A stretch of DNA of 28,449 nucleotides from Treponema sp. (GTDB lineage Bacteria > Spirochaetota > Spirochaetia > Treponematales > Breznakiellaceae), in contig JAIRXN010000033.1 in the NCBI GenBank assembly GCA_031268245.1, forward strand, positions 1 through 28,449. The letters are read 5' to 3'. The translations under genes were made by a program, and so were the position numbers. Positions 7,772 to 15,814 of the stretch are shown here, piece after piece. Under the pieces are notes generated by a model. It was not told where the DNA came from, did no database searches, and was given only the letters and a program-made list of their open reading frames with translations. The first letter of the stretch is position 1, and each line of letters begins with the position of its first letter.

Positions 7772-7792
7772 CCGGAGGGCCGGTTTTGTTTT
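7772..7792 (+). terminator. Candidate intrinsic terminator of the atp operon
   Basis: CCGG-AGGG-CCGG (7772-7783) is followed by TTTTGTTTT (7784-7792). The short stem can be lengthened by pairing the upstream A-rich stretch with the T-rich tail. Confidence 0.45.
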
Positions 7793-7926
7793 GATAGTCT
7801 GCTGCCCTGAAGGGCGGGATTATTGATCAAATGGCATTGAATGAACCATAATAGGCACTGCGCCTGTGCGCTGTAGTCTGCCGGTATATAAAGTAACCGG
7901 TTCTATGGGCAGAATGTTTTATAAGC

Positions 7927-7971
7927 AGAGTTTGTCCAGAATGCGGACGCATTATGGACAAACTCTATTTT
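7927..7971 (+). terminator. Strong stem-loop upstream of the CheX-like gene
   Basis: AGAGTTTGTCCA (7927-7938) pairs perfectly with TGGACAAACTCT (7955-7966). A second stem inside the loop pairs AATGCG (7940-7945) with CGCATT (7948-7953). The sequence then reads ATTTTT, as in an intrinsic terminator. It ends about 20 bases before the CheX-like ATG. It could terminate read-through, attenuate the gene, or be a palindromic repeat. Confidence 0.6.
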
Positions 7972-7984
7972 TGTGGAGGAAATG

Positions 7985-8446
7985 ATGCTTGATTATATAA
8001 ATAGTTTTATAAAAGTCTGTACTATGGTATTCAAAGAATTTGCCGCCTGTGACATAAAAGCAGACAAAGTCATGTTTATGTCAAAAGAAGACTTTCAAGA
8101 ATGGGAAATAAGCGGAATTATTACAATGTCAGGCAGTGCACACGGTTTGGCGGTAATATCAATGAAAAGCGCAACGGCGATTAAAATAACCAATTATCTG
8201 ACAGGAGGACATCATAGTTTTTTGGATGATGAGGTGGTAGATGCAATAGGAGAAATTATAAATATTATAGCAGGGAATATAAAAAAAGAGCTGGAAGATG
8301 AATATCAGCTAAAAATATCATTACCCAAGGTAATCAAGAAAATGGCCCATTTTGTGGTATGGCCGACGGAGAGAGAACGGCTGATCTGCATACCTTTTAA
8401 AATATATGACAACGAGACAATATGTTTATCAATCGGGATAGATTAG
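7985..8446 (+). CDS. CheX-like chemotaxis phosphatase
   Basis: A 153-residue protein of the CheC/CheX fold. In spirochetes and Thermotoga, CheX dephosphorylates CheY-P to reset the chemotaxis signal. The ExxN active-site motif is visible as Glu90 and Asn93 in DAIGEIINIIAGNIKKEL. The start was placed at ATG 7985, 5 bases after GGAGG (7975-7979). A GTG at 7973 and an ATG at 7982 are in frame but badly spaced. The gene is much more AT-rich (roughly 35-40% GC) than its neighbours and stands alone, without cheY or cheA, which suggests transfer or a different expression class. The family assignment is good; the partner is unknown. Confidence 0.8.
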   Translation: MLDYINSFIKVCTMVFKEFAACDIKADKVMFMSKEDFQEWEISGIITMSGSAHGLAVISMKSATAIKITNYLTGGHHSFLDDEVVDAIGEIINIIAGNIKKELEDEYQLKISLPKVIKKMAHFVVWPTERERLICIPFKIYDNETICLSIGID

Positions 8447-8477
8447 AAGTGTCATTCAGCAGTTTCCCGGCGTATCC

Positions 8478-9989
8478 TCAAGGAGCGGAAGAAGGGAGGG
8501 AACAAAAATCTTCCAGCGCGTTACGCAGGTCTTTCCGGTCTATGCCCCAGTTTCGGCCGAAACGGGCAAGGAGAAAACGGCTGAGCTCCATAAAATGGTA
8601 AAAGACCGGCTTGCCCGGGGGAAAGAGAAGCGGCGCAAGATCGGGAAAGGGGCCGCGGTTTACGATAAGTTCCCAAAAGCGGGCAAAGTTTTTGACGGCG
8701 TCAAGTTCTGTTTCCGAAAGAGCCGCGGTGGAAACGGCTTCGTAAGGCGCTTCCGCCCGGAAATGCATGCCGTATGGATGTGTCCCTTCGCCTTGCGAAC
8801 ATAAGGAAGCCGGTTGTATTTGAAGCCGCTGCGCGGCATTTAGTGAGCCTTCGGCCTCTTGTGCATTATCGCGGGCGAGGGAGGAACCGGGAAGCAGCTT
8901 CAATATGCCGGGCTGAATTTCAAAGCCTGTGGCAGAAAGGGAGCCTGCGGTCAGGGCCAGCCAGAGCCGGTCGAATCCTGCCGCAAAGGAAGAAAAATCT
9001 TCCCCCGGCAGTGCGGCGATGAGGTCTGCGTGGATAAGCGCCCCGGTTTTTCCCCGGAGCATGCGGAGGCATGCAAGCCCTTCTTCCGTATTCCCGGCCC
9101 GGTTAATAATTGCCGCAGTATTACTGTTGAGTGTCTGGATACCTATCTCAAGACGCAGCTTCCCCGGCGGGAAACGGCTCATCGCCTCCACAAGTTCCCG
9201 CGGAAAGAGAGAAGGCGTCATTTCAAAATGAATCTCCGAAAATTCATCCGTATGCTTAAGGAAAAATTCAATGATACTGACGGCCCTCGCAATATTGACA
9301 TTAAAACTGCGATCCAGAAATTTGAATGTCTTTACGCCCCGGCGGAGCAGGCTTTCCATGTTTGCAAGAAAAGGCTCCAGGGGGAATTCCCGGACTTTGC
9401 CCCGGCTTTCTGCGGGACTTAAGCAAAACCTGCAGCCGAAGGGACAGCCCCGGCTGGATTCCACATAGCAGAGTTTGTGTTTAAGATCCTTATCCGTATA
9501 GAGCCGGTACGCAGGATCGAAGAGGGGCGAAGTTATATCTGCCGGTTCTGCGTGGATAAATTTCTCCGCGGGTTTCTTGCCGGCAAGAATATCGCCGCAT
9601 AACACAGGGAAGACCTGTTCTCCCTCACCCCGAATCACATAGCCGGCATGGCGGAAGATCTCCGCATCTTCAGGCAGAAAGGAGACTTCAGGCCCGCCCA
9701 GAACAACAAGGGGAAGGACGGAAGAGTCCGGCCTTGCGCCGGCTCCCGCTTCCAGGGCTTTGAGCAGTTCCAGTGTTGGCCGGTGGTTCCATATTGAGAC
9801 CGAGAGGCCGAGAATCCGGGGTCTTGCCGCAAGAATGGCTGCAAGCCGCTCATCCGGGCTCTGACGGAGGGCGAATTCCAGTATCTCACAGTGTTCTTCC
9901 AGTTCCCCCAGGTTTGCCTTGAGAAGACGGAGGGCCAGGCTGGGATGTATCCATTTGGCGTTGATTGAGGCCAGGACAATGGCGGACAT
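8478..9989 (-). CDS. B12-binding radical SAM protein (DUF4080-type) with repeat insertion
   Basis: A 503-residue protein: N-terminal cobalamin-binding-like domain (about 1-130), radical SAM TIM barrel with CPFGCRFC (Cys182, Cys186, Cys189) binding the 4Fe-4S cluster, and a C-terminal DUF4080-like region (PYEAVSTAALSETELDAVK). Members of this class are mostly uncharacterised; the substrate cannot be named. Between LLPGSSLARDN and GMHFRAEAPYE, about residues 375-405 are extra compared with my memory of the family, where only a few residues separate these motifs. The DNA of that stretch matches the repeat in front of the ankyrin gene. The gene ends 31 bases from the convergent CheX-like gene. 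An in-frame stop two codons before the ATG limits the start. Confidence 0.88.
   Translation of the reverse strand: MSAIVLASINAKWIHPSLALRLLKANLGELEEHCEILEFALRQSPDERLAAILAARPRILGLSVSIWNHRPTLELLKALEAGAGARPDSSVLPLVVLGGPEVSFLPEDAEIFRHAGYVIRGEGEQVFPVLCGDILAGKKPAEKFIHAEPADITSPLFDPAYRLYTDKDLKHKLCYVESSRGCPFGCRFCLSPAESRGKVREFPLEPFLANMESLLRRGVKTFKFLDRSFNVNIARAVSIIEFFLKHTDEFSEIHFEMTPSLFPRELVEAMSRFPPGKLRLEIGIQTLNSNTAAIINRAGNTEEGLACLRMLRGKTGALIHADLIAALPGEDFSSFAAGFDRLWLALTAGSLSATGFEIQPGILKLLPGSSLARDNAQEAEGSLNAAQRLQIQPASLCSQGEGTHPYGMHFRAEAPYEAVSTAALSETELDAVKNFARFWELIVNRGPFPDLAPLLFPPGKPVFYHFMELSRFLLARFGRNWGIDRKDLRNALEDFCSLPSSAP
8776..8868. repeat. Palindromic repeat inserted in frame within the radical SAM gene
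   Basis: Four motifs occur in the same order as in the ankyrin leader (18325-18393, opposite strand). ATGTGTCCCTTCG (8778-8790) is an exact 13-base match. TAAGGAA (8802-8808) follows at the same 11-base distance. A GCCGC..GCGGC hairpin lies at 8825-8837, and TTGTGCAT at 8859-8866. This copy has about 21 extra bases containing a GAGCC-TTC-GGCCTC hairpin before the last motif. The stretch stays open in the gene's frame. Confidence 0.7.
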
Positions 9990-10022
9990 AATTCAATACT
10001 ATCCATAATGTTCCCCCTGGTA

Positions 10023-10028
10023 TATAAT
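10023..10028 (+). promoter_or_regulatory. Candidate -10 element for uraA
   Basis: TATAAT lies about 95 bases before the uraA ATG. There is no clear -35 hexamer at 16-18 bases. A stem-loop, CGGTTC (10033-10038) with GAACCG (10056-10061), and an A-run/T-run hairpin near 10086-10104 fill the leader. I do not recognise a known riboswitch or PyrR site. Confidence 0.4.
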
Positions 10029-10122
10029 AAAACGGTTCCTCCGGAATCCTCCGCCGAACCGCGGTAAAGCGAAGGTTCCTTTCCGGAAAAAAAATCAATT
10101 TTTTCAATAAAAAGGAGTTTTT

Positions 10123-11424
10123 ATGACTCAAACTGTGCACTGGGGGCCCCGGGAGAGGCCTAATCTGGGCCACTGGATACCCTTAAGCGTCCAGCATGTC
10201 TTTGCCATGTTTGGAGCTACCATTCTGGTACCCATTCTGACGGGCCTTGATCCTGCGGCGGCCCTGTTTACCGCGGGCACAGGTACTCTGATCTACATCC
10301 TCTGTACCGGCGCAAAGGTACCCGCCTTCCTGGGTTCCTCCTTTGCCTTTATCCCGCCCCTCATCGCCATTACCGCAAGCCACGGCCTCCCCTATGCTCT
10401 GGGCGGAGCTGTGGCAGCCGGTATCTTCTATGTAATCGTGGGACTCATCATCCGTTTTGCCGGGACGGGCTGGCTGGACAAGGCCCTGCCTCCGGTGGTA
10501 ATCGGCAGCGTAATCGTGGTGATTGGGCTTAACCTGGCTCCCACCGCCATGAGCATGGCCATGAACGACAGTGCAGGCAACTACAGTCTCGTATACCTCT
10601 CCATTGCCGCGGTAACCCTCGGTATAACTGTGGCGGCCAACATCTTCCTTAAAGGTTTTTTCAGCACGATTCCGATCCTTATCGGTCTTGTGGCAGGTTA
10701 TCTGTTCGCCCTGATCATGGGACTCTTTTTCCCTGCGTATGCGATCATCAATTTTCAGGTGATAAAAGACGCCGAGTGGTTCGGGCTGCCCAAGTTCGGT
10801 ATTCCCAGCTTTGCCTTTGTCCCCTGCCTTACCTTCATAATCGTTTCCCTGGCTACAATCTGCGAACACCTGGGTGATACCCTGGTAACAAGCAAGGTAG
10901 TCGGATACGATTTCTATAAAGACCCCGGCCTTCACCGCACCCTGGCCGGCGACGGCATTGCAACCGCCTGGGCCGCATTCTGGGGAGGGCCGCCCAACAC
11001 CACATACGGCGAGAACATCGGCGTCATGGTCATCACCAGGGTATACTCGGTGTGGGTTATCGGCGGGGCGGCGGTAATCGCAGTAATACTGTCGGTTTTC
11101 CGCAAGTTCGGCGCACTCATTCAGACCATTCCTACACCGGTGCTGGGAGGCATCTCCATGCTCCTCTTCGGGATAATCGCCTCAAGCGGCCTGCGTACAA
11201 TCGTTGAAAGCGGGGTTGATTACAAGGACAAACGGAATCTGACCATCTCCAGCGTGATCTTTGTCATCGGCATCGGCGGCGGACGGCTTGCCTTTGCGAT
11301 AACGGAAGGGGTGGAGTTCCAGCTTGCCGGCGTGGCCCTCGCCACGGTGGTAGGGATCATCCTCAACCTTATCTTCCCCGCAAGCCGGGGAACGGTCACG
11401 GAAAAAACGGAAAAGGGGAAATAG
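10123..11424 (+). CDS. uraA: Uracil permease, NCS2 family
   Basis: A 433-residue membrane protein with about 14 helices that imports uracil with H+. Signature residues match E. coli UraA: Glu248 in ATICEHLGD and Glu297 in NTTYGENIGVMVITRVYS, which correspond to the two substrate- and proton-binding glutamates. The N-terminal SVQHVFAMFGATILVPILTG is the conserved first helix of uracil permeases. AAGGAG lies 7 bases before the ATG. The stop is only 3 bases from the stop of the convergent MATE gene, with no room for a terminator. The uracil/xanthine distinction rests on the close NTTYGENIG match. Confidence 0.93.
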   Translation: MTQTVHWGPRERPNLGHWIPLSVQHVFAMFGATILVPILTGLDPAAALFTAGTGTLIYILCTGAKVPAFLGSSFAFIPPLIAITASHGLPYALGGAVAAGIFYVIVGLIIRFAGTGWLDKALPPVVIGSVIVVIGLNLAPTAMSMAMNDSAGNYSLVYLSIAAVTLGITVAANIFLKGFFSTIPILIGLVAGYLFALIMGLFFPAYAIINFQVIKDAEWFGLPKFGIPSFAFVPCLTFIIVSLATICEHLGDTLVTSKVVGYDFYKDPGLHRTLAGDGIATAWAAFWGGPPNTTYGENIGVMVITRVYSVWVIGGAAVIAVILSVFRKFGALIQTIPTPVLGGISMLLFGIIASSGLRTIVESGVDYKDKRNLTISSVIFVIGIGGGRLAFAITEGVEFQLAGVALATVVGIILNLIFPASRGTVTEKTEKGK

Positions 11425-11427
11425 AGT

Positions 11428-12879
11428 TCAGGCCGCATCCCGCGTCAGTTTCTTCATCCAGTTCCAGCGGTTGAGCTTTACTACCGCTACCCAGCACTTG
11501 AGGATTTGATCGGATTTAAGGCAGGCAAAGGTAACCACCGGCGGAAAGTGAAACACAAAGGCTGAAAGTAGTGCCGAAGGGATCACGATGAGCCACACAT
11601 GGATAAGATCGTTGATCAGCACAAAGCTGGTGGCGCCTCCTGCCCGGACAATGCCGGTGAGTACCGACATCTGGTAGGAGGTTCCTACGATGGTTACCGA
11701 AAAGACGATGAGGAACTGCAGCGCATAGCGGTGAGCCTCCCCGGAGATATTCGGGAAGCCTGAGGCCAGAATTGCCGAACGGGCAAAGAAGATCACAATG
11801 CCTGTAATAAGGCCGAAGCAGATAAAGATCACCTGTAGTGTTCCCGCATATTCCTTCACCTTTGAAACATCTCCGCTGCCTACGGTTCTGCCGATGATCA
11901 CCCCCGAGGCGCCTGCAATGGCATAGACCACCACCCCAAAGAGCTGATGAAGATTGGCTGCAATGGTATTGGCCGCCAGGATCTCGGAGCCGAGCCTGCC
12001 GAGGATCGCTACCTGTGTTGAACCGGCAATGCCCCAGAAGATGTCGCCCAGAATTACCGGGAAGCCGTAGCGGAAGAAGTCTTTGACCATGCCGGGGGTT
12101 TTGAGTCCCAGGTCAACAAAACGGAAGAGAAGGCTTCTGTCCATAAAACGGAAGTAGACAAGGCTCACCAGCATTTCCACCATGCGGGCGATGAGGGTGG
12201 CAATGGCGGCCCCCCGGACTCCCAGAGCAGGAAAACCCAGATGTCCGAAGATCAGCACCCAGTTCAAAAAAATATTGAGGCAGAAGCCGGTAAAGGAACT
12301 GATAAAGCCGATACGGGTATTCTGTGCGCAGCGCAGGGCCGCCAGAAACACCTGGTTCAACACAAAGAAAATATAGGTAAAGCAGACGATACCGATGTAC
12401 TTCATTCCTTCGGCAATTACCGCTTCGTCATGGGTAAAGAGTCCCAGGATCTGCCGGGGCAGGAGATTCACCGCAACGGTAAAGAAGATCCCCACGCAAA
12501 ATCCCAGTTTCATCGTTATGGAAACCACTACCTTGGCGTTCCGGGTATCCCCCTTGCCCAGATACTGGGCGGCCAGCACTACCATAGCCGACCCGAGGCC
12601 CGCGCTGAGCATCTGAAGGAGCCAGTGCACCTGGTTGGAAATGAAAACCCCGGAGAGTGAAAAATCCCCCAGGGAACCCACCATAAAGTTGTCTGCAAGG
12701 GCAACCCCAAAGGTGATAAGATTCTGCAAAGCCATAGGCAGGGCAAGTTTTATCAGGGTTGCATAAAACGATTTTTCTTTGATCAAAGATTTTATCCTGA
12801 AAAGATTGTAATAATTTTTTTTGAAATGAGCTAGGGCGATACATTGTATCTGCGAATAAAGATGGACTGCCGCTATCAT
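11428..12879 (-). CDS. MATE family multidrug/metabolite transporter
   Basis: A polytopic protein of about 12 helices in two homologous halves. ALPMALQNLITFGVALADNFMVG opens the first half, and LGRLGSEILAANTIAANL and GRTVGSG lie in the second. MATE proteins export drugs or metabolites in exchange for Na+ or H+; the substrate is not predictable. The 483-residue open frame starts with an atypical polar extension. A TTG at 12786, with AGGA upstream, would give 452 residues, the usual family length, and leave room for promoters toward the divergent gene. I think the later start more likely but give the full frame. Confidence 0.9.
   Translation of the reverse strand: MIAAVHLYSQIQCIALAHFKKNYYNLFRIKSLIKEKSFYATLIKLALPMALQNLITFGVALADNFMVGSLGDFSLSGVFISNQVHWLLQMLSAGLGSAMVVLAAQYLGKGDTRNAKVVVSITMKLGFCVGIFFTVAVNLLPRQILGLFTHDEAVIAEGMKYIGIVCFTYIFFVLNQVFLAALRCAQNTRIGFISSFTGFCLNIFLNWVLIFGHLGFPALGVRGAAIATLIARMVEMLVSLVYFRFMDRSLLFRFVDLGLKTPGMVKDFFRYGFPVILGDIFWGIAGSTQVAILGRLGSEILAANTIAANLHQLFGVVVYAIAGASGVIIGRTVGSGDVSKVKEYAGTLQVIFICFGLITGIVIFFARSAILASGFPNISGEAHRYALQFLIVFSVTIVGTSYQMSVLTGIVRAGGATSFVLINDLIHVWLIVIPSALLSAFVFHFPPVVTFACLKSDQILKCWVAVVKLNRWNWMKKLTRDAA
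12838..12850. promoter_or_regulatory. 13-bp palindrome between MATE and Aat-like genes
   Basis: GATACA-T-TGTATC is a perfect odd palindrome between the likely TTG start of the MATE gene and the promoter of the divergent gene. It may be an operator; no regulator is encoded nearby. Confidence 0.35.
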
Positions 12880-12880
12880 T

Positions 12881-12910
12881 CTGACAAAGACTGCAGGATA
12901 ATGCTATACT
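12881..12910 (+). promoter_or_regulatory. Sigma70-type promoter of the Aat-like gene
   Basis: CTGACA (12881-12886) and TATACT (12905-12910) are spaced 18 bases apart. The expected start at about 12917 is 3 bases before the ATG at 12920. No Shine-Dalgarno is present, so the mRNA would be leaderless. Confidence 0.55.
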
Positions 12911-12919
12911 GCCGCAATA

Positions 12920-13618
12920 ATGCCGTATCCTCTCCGCTATACCCTTTCAGGCCATATTTTTATCGGCCCTGAGGATGACTGTGATTCCGTGGTAGACGCC
13001 ATGCTGGCAACGGATTATAGCGAAGAATTCTGTATTTCACTTGAAACCGATCCCCGGTTTGTCGCCCGCCTGATGGACGCAGGTTTTCTCGTCATGTCAA
13101 TGAAAACGGAAGACGGCGAGTGTATTCTCCTTCCCAAACTTCATCTGGTTCGTTCCGCCCTGTTCTTTGAGAGGCTTCATGTCAAAAAATCCATACGCCA
13201 TTTTTTGTCCCGTTATGAACTGCGGCCGGACGCCGGCTTTGAAACGATTCTTAACCGCTGCATTGAAGTCCACGGAAACGACTGGCTCACCCCGCCGCTC
13301 GTAGAGGCAATAAAACAGCTCCGCTTCCTGCAGGATTCTCAAGTCCGCCCATTTTCCTTTGCCCTGTACCGGGACGGCAGACTCGCCGCCGGAGAGTTCG
13401 GCATAGTTACGGGCAGGATCTATACCAGTTACTCAGGCTACTATGACGAAGACAATGCGGGAACCGTACAGCTTGTTCTGGCAAGCCGCTGGCTTGAGGA
13501 TTCCGGCTTCAGCTTCTTTGATCTGGGAATGCCCCTGCCCTATAAATACGATCTGGGGGCGATGGACATTTACCCCGCAGAATTCGTAGAACTCTTCCGC
13601 AGCGGACGGAATCATTGA
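12920..13618 (+). CDS. Leucyl/phenylalanyl-tRNA-protein transferase-like protein
   Basis: A 232-residue GNAT-fold protein resembling Aat, which adds Leu or Phe from tRNA to N-terminal Lys/Arg of proteins and so marks them for ClpAP. The Aat-like core is visible as LHVKKSIRHFLSRYE, ILNRCIEVHGNDWLTPPLVEAIKQL, FALYRDGRLAAGEFGIVTGRIYTSYSGYY and LVLASRWLEDSGFSFFDLGMP. The first 70 residues lack the usual FPPVxxA...GLLAxGGDL...YRxGIFPW stretch and are divergent. Activity and substrate may therefore differ from true Aat. glgX begins 31 bases downstream in the same direction. Confidence 0.7.
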   Translation: MPYPLRYTLSGHIFIGPEDDCDSVVDAMLATDYSEEFCISLETDPRFVARLMDAGFLVMSMKTEDGECILLPKLHLVRSALFFERLHVKKSIRHFLSRYELRPDAGFETILNRCIEVHGNDWLTPPLVEAIKQLRFLQDSQVRPFSFALYRDGRLAAGEFGIVTGRIYTSYSGYYDEDNAGTVQLVLASRWLEDSGFSFFDLGMPLPYKYDLGAMDIYPAEFVELFRSGRNH

Positions 13619-13649
13619 ATTTTTCAAGAATTTTATATATGCTTCTATA

Positions 13650-15806
13650 ATGTCTTTTGGAAATTACATTCTTGAGACGGGGAAGGCGCTGCCTATGGGA
13701 GCCGAACCGGACAGCGAAGGGGTGAATTTCTCACTCTTTTCCCGTAATGCATCATCGGTATCCATAGTGCTTTTTGAACACGAGGGGGCGGACAGCCCGC
13801 GGGTTGAACTTAAACTGGATCGGCGGAAAAACAAGACCGGCGATATATGGCACTGCTTTGTACCGGGACTCAGGGAAGGGGCATTATACCTCTACCGCGT
13901 GGATGGTCCCTATCAGCCTGAAAAGGGCTTACGTTTTAACTGTCATAAGAGCCTTCTTGACCCCTATGCCAAAGCCTTGACGGATCTGGGAGGCTGGGAT
14001 CTGGGCCTCTGCCTCTCCTACAACCGGGAAGATCCGGCAGGGGATCTCTCCTTTTCCTATGAAGACGATCTTCATACTATGCCCCGCTGTATCGTGGTGA
14101 ATGACAGCTTTGACTGGCAGGGGGATCTTCCCCTCAACTATCCGCTGCGCTTCAGTGTGCTTTACGAAACCCATGTACGCGGTCTTACCAAAAATAAAAA
14201 TTCAGGCGTGAATCATCCGGGAACCTTCAAGGGAGTGATCGAGAAGATCCCTTTCTTCAAGGAACTGGGAGTGACGAGTCTGGAATTCCTTCCCATTCAG
14301 GAATTCAACGAGAAGGAAGGTATGCGCAGCGATCCCCGGACAGGACAGTTTCTTTCCAATTATTGGGGCTATTCTACGGTGGCCTTCTTTGCCCCCAAAG
14401 GTTCCTATGCGGCGGAAAAGAGTCCCGGCGGACAGGTTAGGGAATTCAAAGAGATGGTCAGGGAACTCCACAAGGCGGGCCTTGAGGTGATTCTGGACAT
14501 TGTTTTCAACCACACTGCTGAAGGAAACGAATGGGGGCCTACCTTTTCTTTCCGGGGCCTGGATAACGGCATTTACTATGTACTCAACAAAAACAAACGT
14601 TACTACCAGAACTATTCAGGCTGCGGGAATACCGTAAACTGCAATCATCCGGTAGTACGAAGCTTTATCATGGACTGCCTCCACTACTGGGTAGTGGAAA
14701 TGCACGTTGACGGTTTCCGTTTCGATCTGGCTTCGATTCTGGGAAGGGATCAGCAGGGAAACATCATGGAGAATCCTCCCATGCTGGAGAAGATTGCCGA
14801 AGATCCGGTATTGAGTTCCACCAAGATCATCGCTGAAGCCTGGGATGCGGGCGGGGCATACCAGGTGGGCTGGTTCCCCGGCGGCCGCTGGGCGGAATGG
14901 AACGACCGTTTCCGGGATGATATACGCCGTTACTGGCGGGGGGACCCCCAACTGACCCGCAGTCTTGCTACCCGGTTTTCCGGTTCCAGCGACCTCTACC
15001 TTCGGGACGGCCGCAAGCCTTTCCATTCGATCAACTTTATCACCAGCCACGACGGTTTTACCCTGCAGGATCTGGTTTCCTACAACTATAAACATAACGA
15101 AAACAACGGCGAGGATAACCGGGATGGAGGGGACAACAACAACAGCTACAACTACGGTTTTGAAGGCCCCACAAGAGATCCTGTACTGAAAACTATCCGG
15201 CGGCGGCAGCTTAAAAACTTCTTTGCAACCATGATGATTTCCCTGGGCACTCCGATGATCCTCGGGGGAGATGAGATGGGCCGTACCCAGCAGGGGAACA
15301 ACAATGCGTACTGTCAGGATAACGGGATCTCCTGGTACGACTGGTCTCTTCTGGAACAGAACCGGGGGTTCTTCCGCTTTGTCAAAGAGATGATCGCCTT
15401 CCGGTTGAGACATCCCGGTTTCATGCGGCCCGAATTCTATACAGGCCACGACGGAAACTACAATGCGATACCCGACATATCCTGGTATAACGAAAAGGGG
15501 GACAGTCCCGACTGGGATAAGCCGGGCTACTGCATCGCCATGCGGATAGACGGCAGCAAGGCGGAGATAAGCGCCGACAGGGATGATAACGACTTTTTTA
15601 TCATGTGTAACGCGGGGCTCGATCCCGCGGTGTTCAAGGTAAGCGAACCTGAACGGGGCAGAATCTGGGCCAGGGCCATTGATACCAGCTTTGCCTCTCC
15701 CGAAGACATTCTTCCGCCGGGAGAGGAAAAGATTCTTCCCCAGCAGACCCGTTATATCGTAAAGGCCCGCAGTATGGCAGTATTACTGTCAAAGGGAACA
15801 GGCTGA
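13650..15806 (+). CDS. glgX: Glycogen debranching enzyme
   Basis: A 718-residue GH13 isoamylase-type enzyme that hydrolyses alpha-1,6 branches of glycogen. It has an N-terminal CBM48-like domain (GKALPMGAEPDSEGVNFSLFS, about 11-100) followed by a catalytic barrel. All four GH13 regions are present: DIVFNHTAEG, then DGFRFDLAS (nucleophile Asp near 358), IIAEAWD (acid/base Glu near 396) and NFITSHDG (near 466). The 3' part SFASPEDILPPGEEKILPQQTRYIVKARS is the normal C-domain. No Shine-Dalgarno is seen. TATAAT (13646-13651) overlaps the ATG, so the start signal is uncertain, although the conserved N-terminus supports ATG 13650. Confidence 0.95.
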   Translation: MSFGNYILETGKALPMGAEPDSEGVNFSLFSRNASSVSIVLFEHEGADSPRVELKLDRRKNKTGDIWHCFVPGLREGALYLYRVDGPYQPEKGLRFNCHKSLLDPYAKALTDLGGWDLGLCLSYNREDPAGDLSFSYEDDLHTMPRCIVVNDSFDWQGDLPLNYPLRFSVLYETHVRGLTKNKNSGVNHPGTFKGVIEKIPFFKELGVTSLEFLPIQEFNEKEGMRSDPRTGQFLSNYWGYSTVAFFAPKGSYAAEKSPGGQVREFKEMVRELHKAGLEVILDIVFNHTAEGNEWGPTFSFRGLDNGIYYVLNKNKRYYQNYSGCGNTVNCNHPVVRSFIMDCLHYWVVEMHVDGFRFDLASILGRDQQGNIMENPPMLEKIAEDPVLSSTKIIAEAWDAGGAYQVGWFPGGRWAEWNDRFRDDIRRYWRGDPQLTRSLATRFSGSSDLYLRDGRKPFHSINFITSHDGFTLQDLVSYNYKHNENNGEDNRDGGDNNNSYNYGFEGPTRDPVLKTIRRRQLKNFFATMMISLGTPMILGGDEMGRTQQGNNNAYCQDNGISWYDWSLLEQNRGFFRFVKEMIAFRLRHPGFMRPEFYTGHDGNYNAIPDISWYNEKGDSPDWDKPGYCIAMRIDGSKAEISADRDDNDFFIMCNAGLDPAVFKVSEPERGRIWARAIDTSFASPEDILPPGEEKILPQQTRYIVKARSMAVLLSKGTG

Positions 15807-15814
15807 TCTATTGT

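Larger units (their letters stand above)
7653..7984. other. Intergenic region after the atp operon
   Basis: About 330 bases without a gene. It holds a candidate terminator (7772-7792), a small hairpin GCCCT-GA-AGGGC near 7804-7815, and the strong 12-bp stem-loop at 7927-7966. The sequence becomes AT-richer toward the CheX-like gene. I see no tRNA or small ORF with a convincing start. Confidence 0.5.

Noticed and set aside
10029..10122. Riboswitch or PyrR site in the uraA leader
   Set aside because: Only simple hairpins are visible; no known riboswitch core or PyrR anti-antiterminator sequence could be recognised.
14616..15449. 277-codon minus-strand frame opposite glgX
   Set aside because: Shadow of a fully conserved GH13 gene; no domain of its own.
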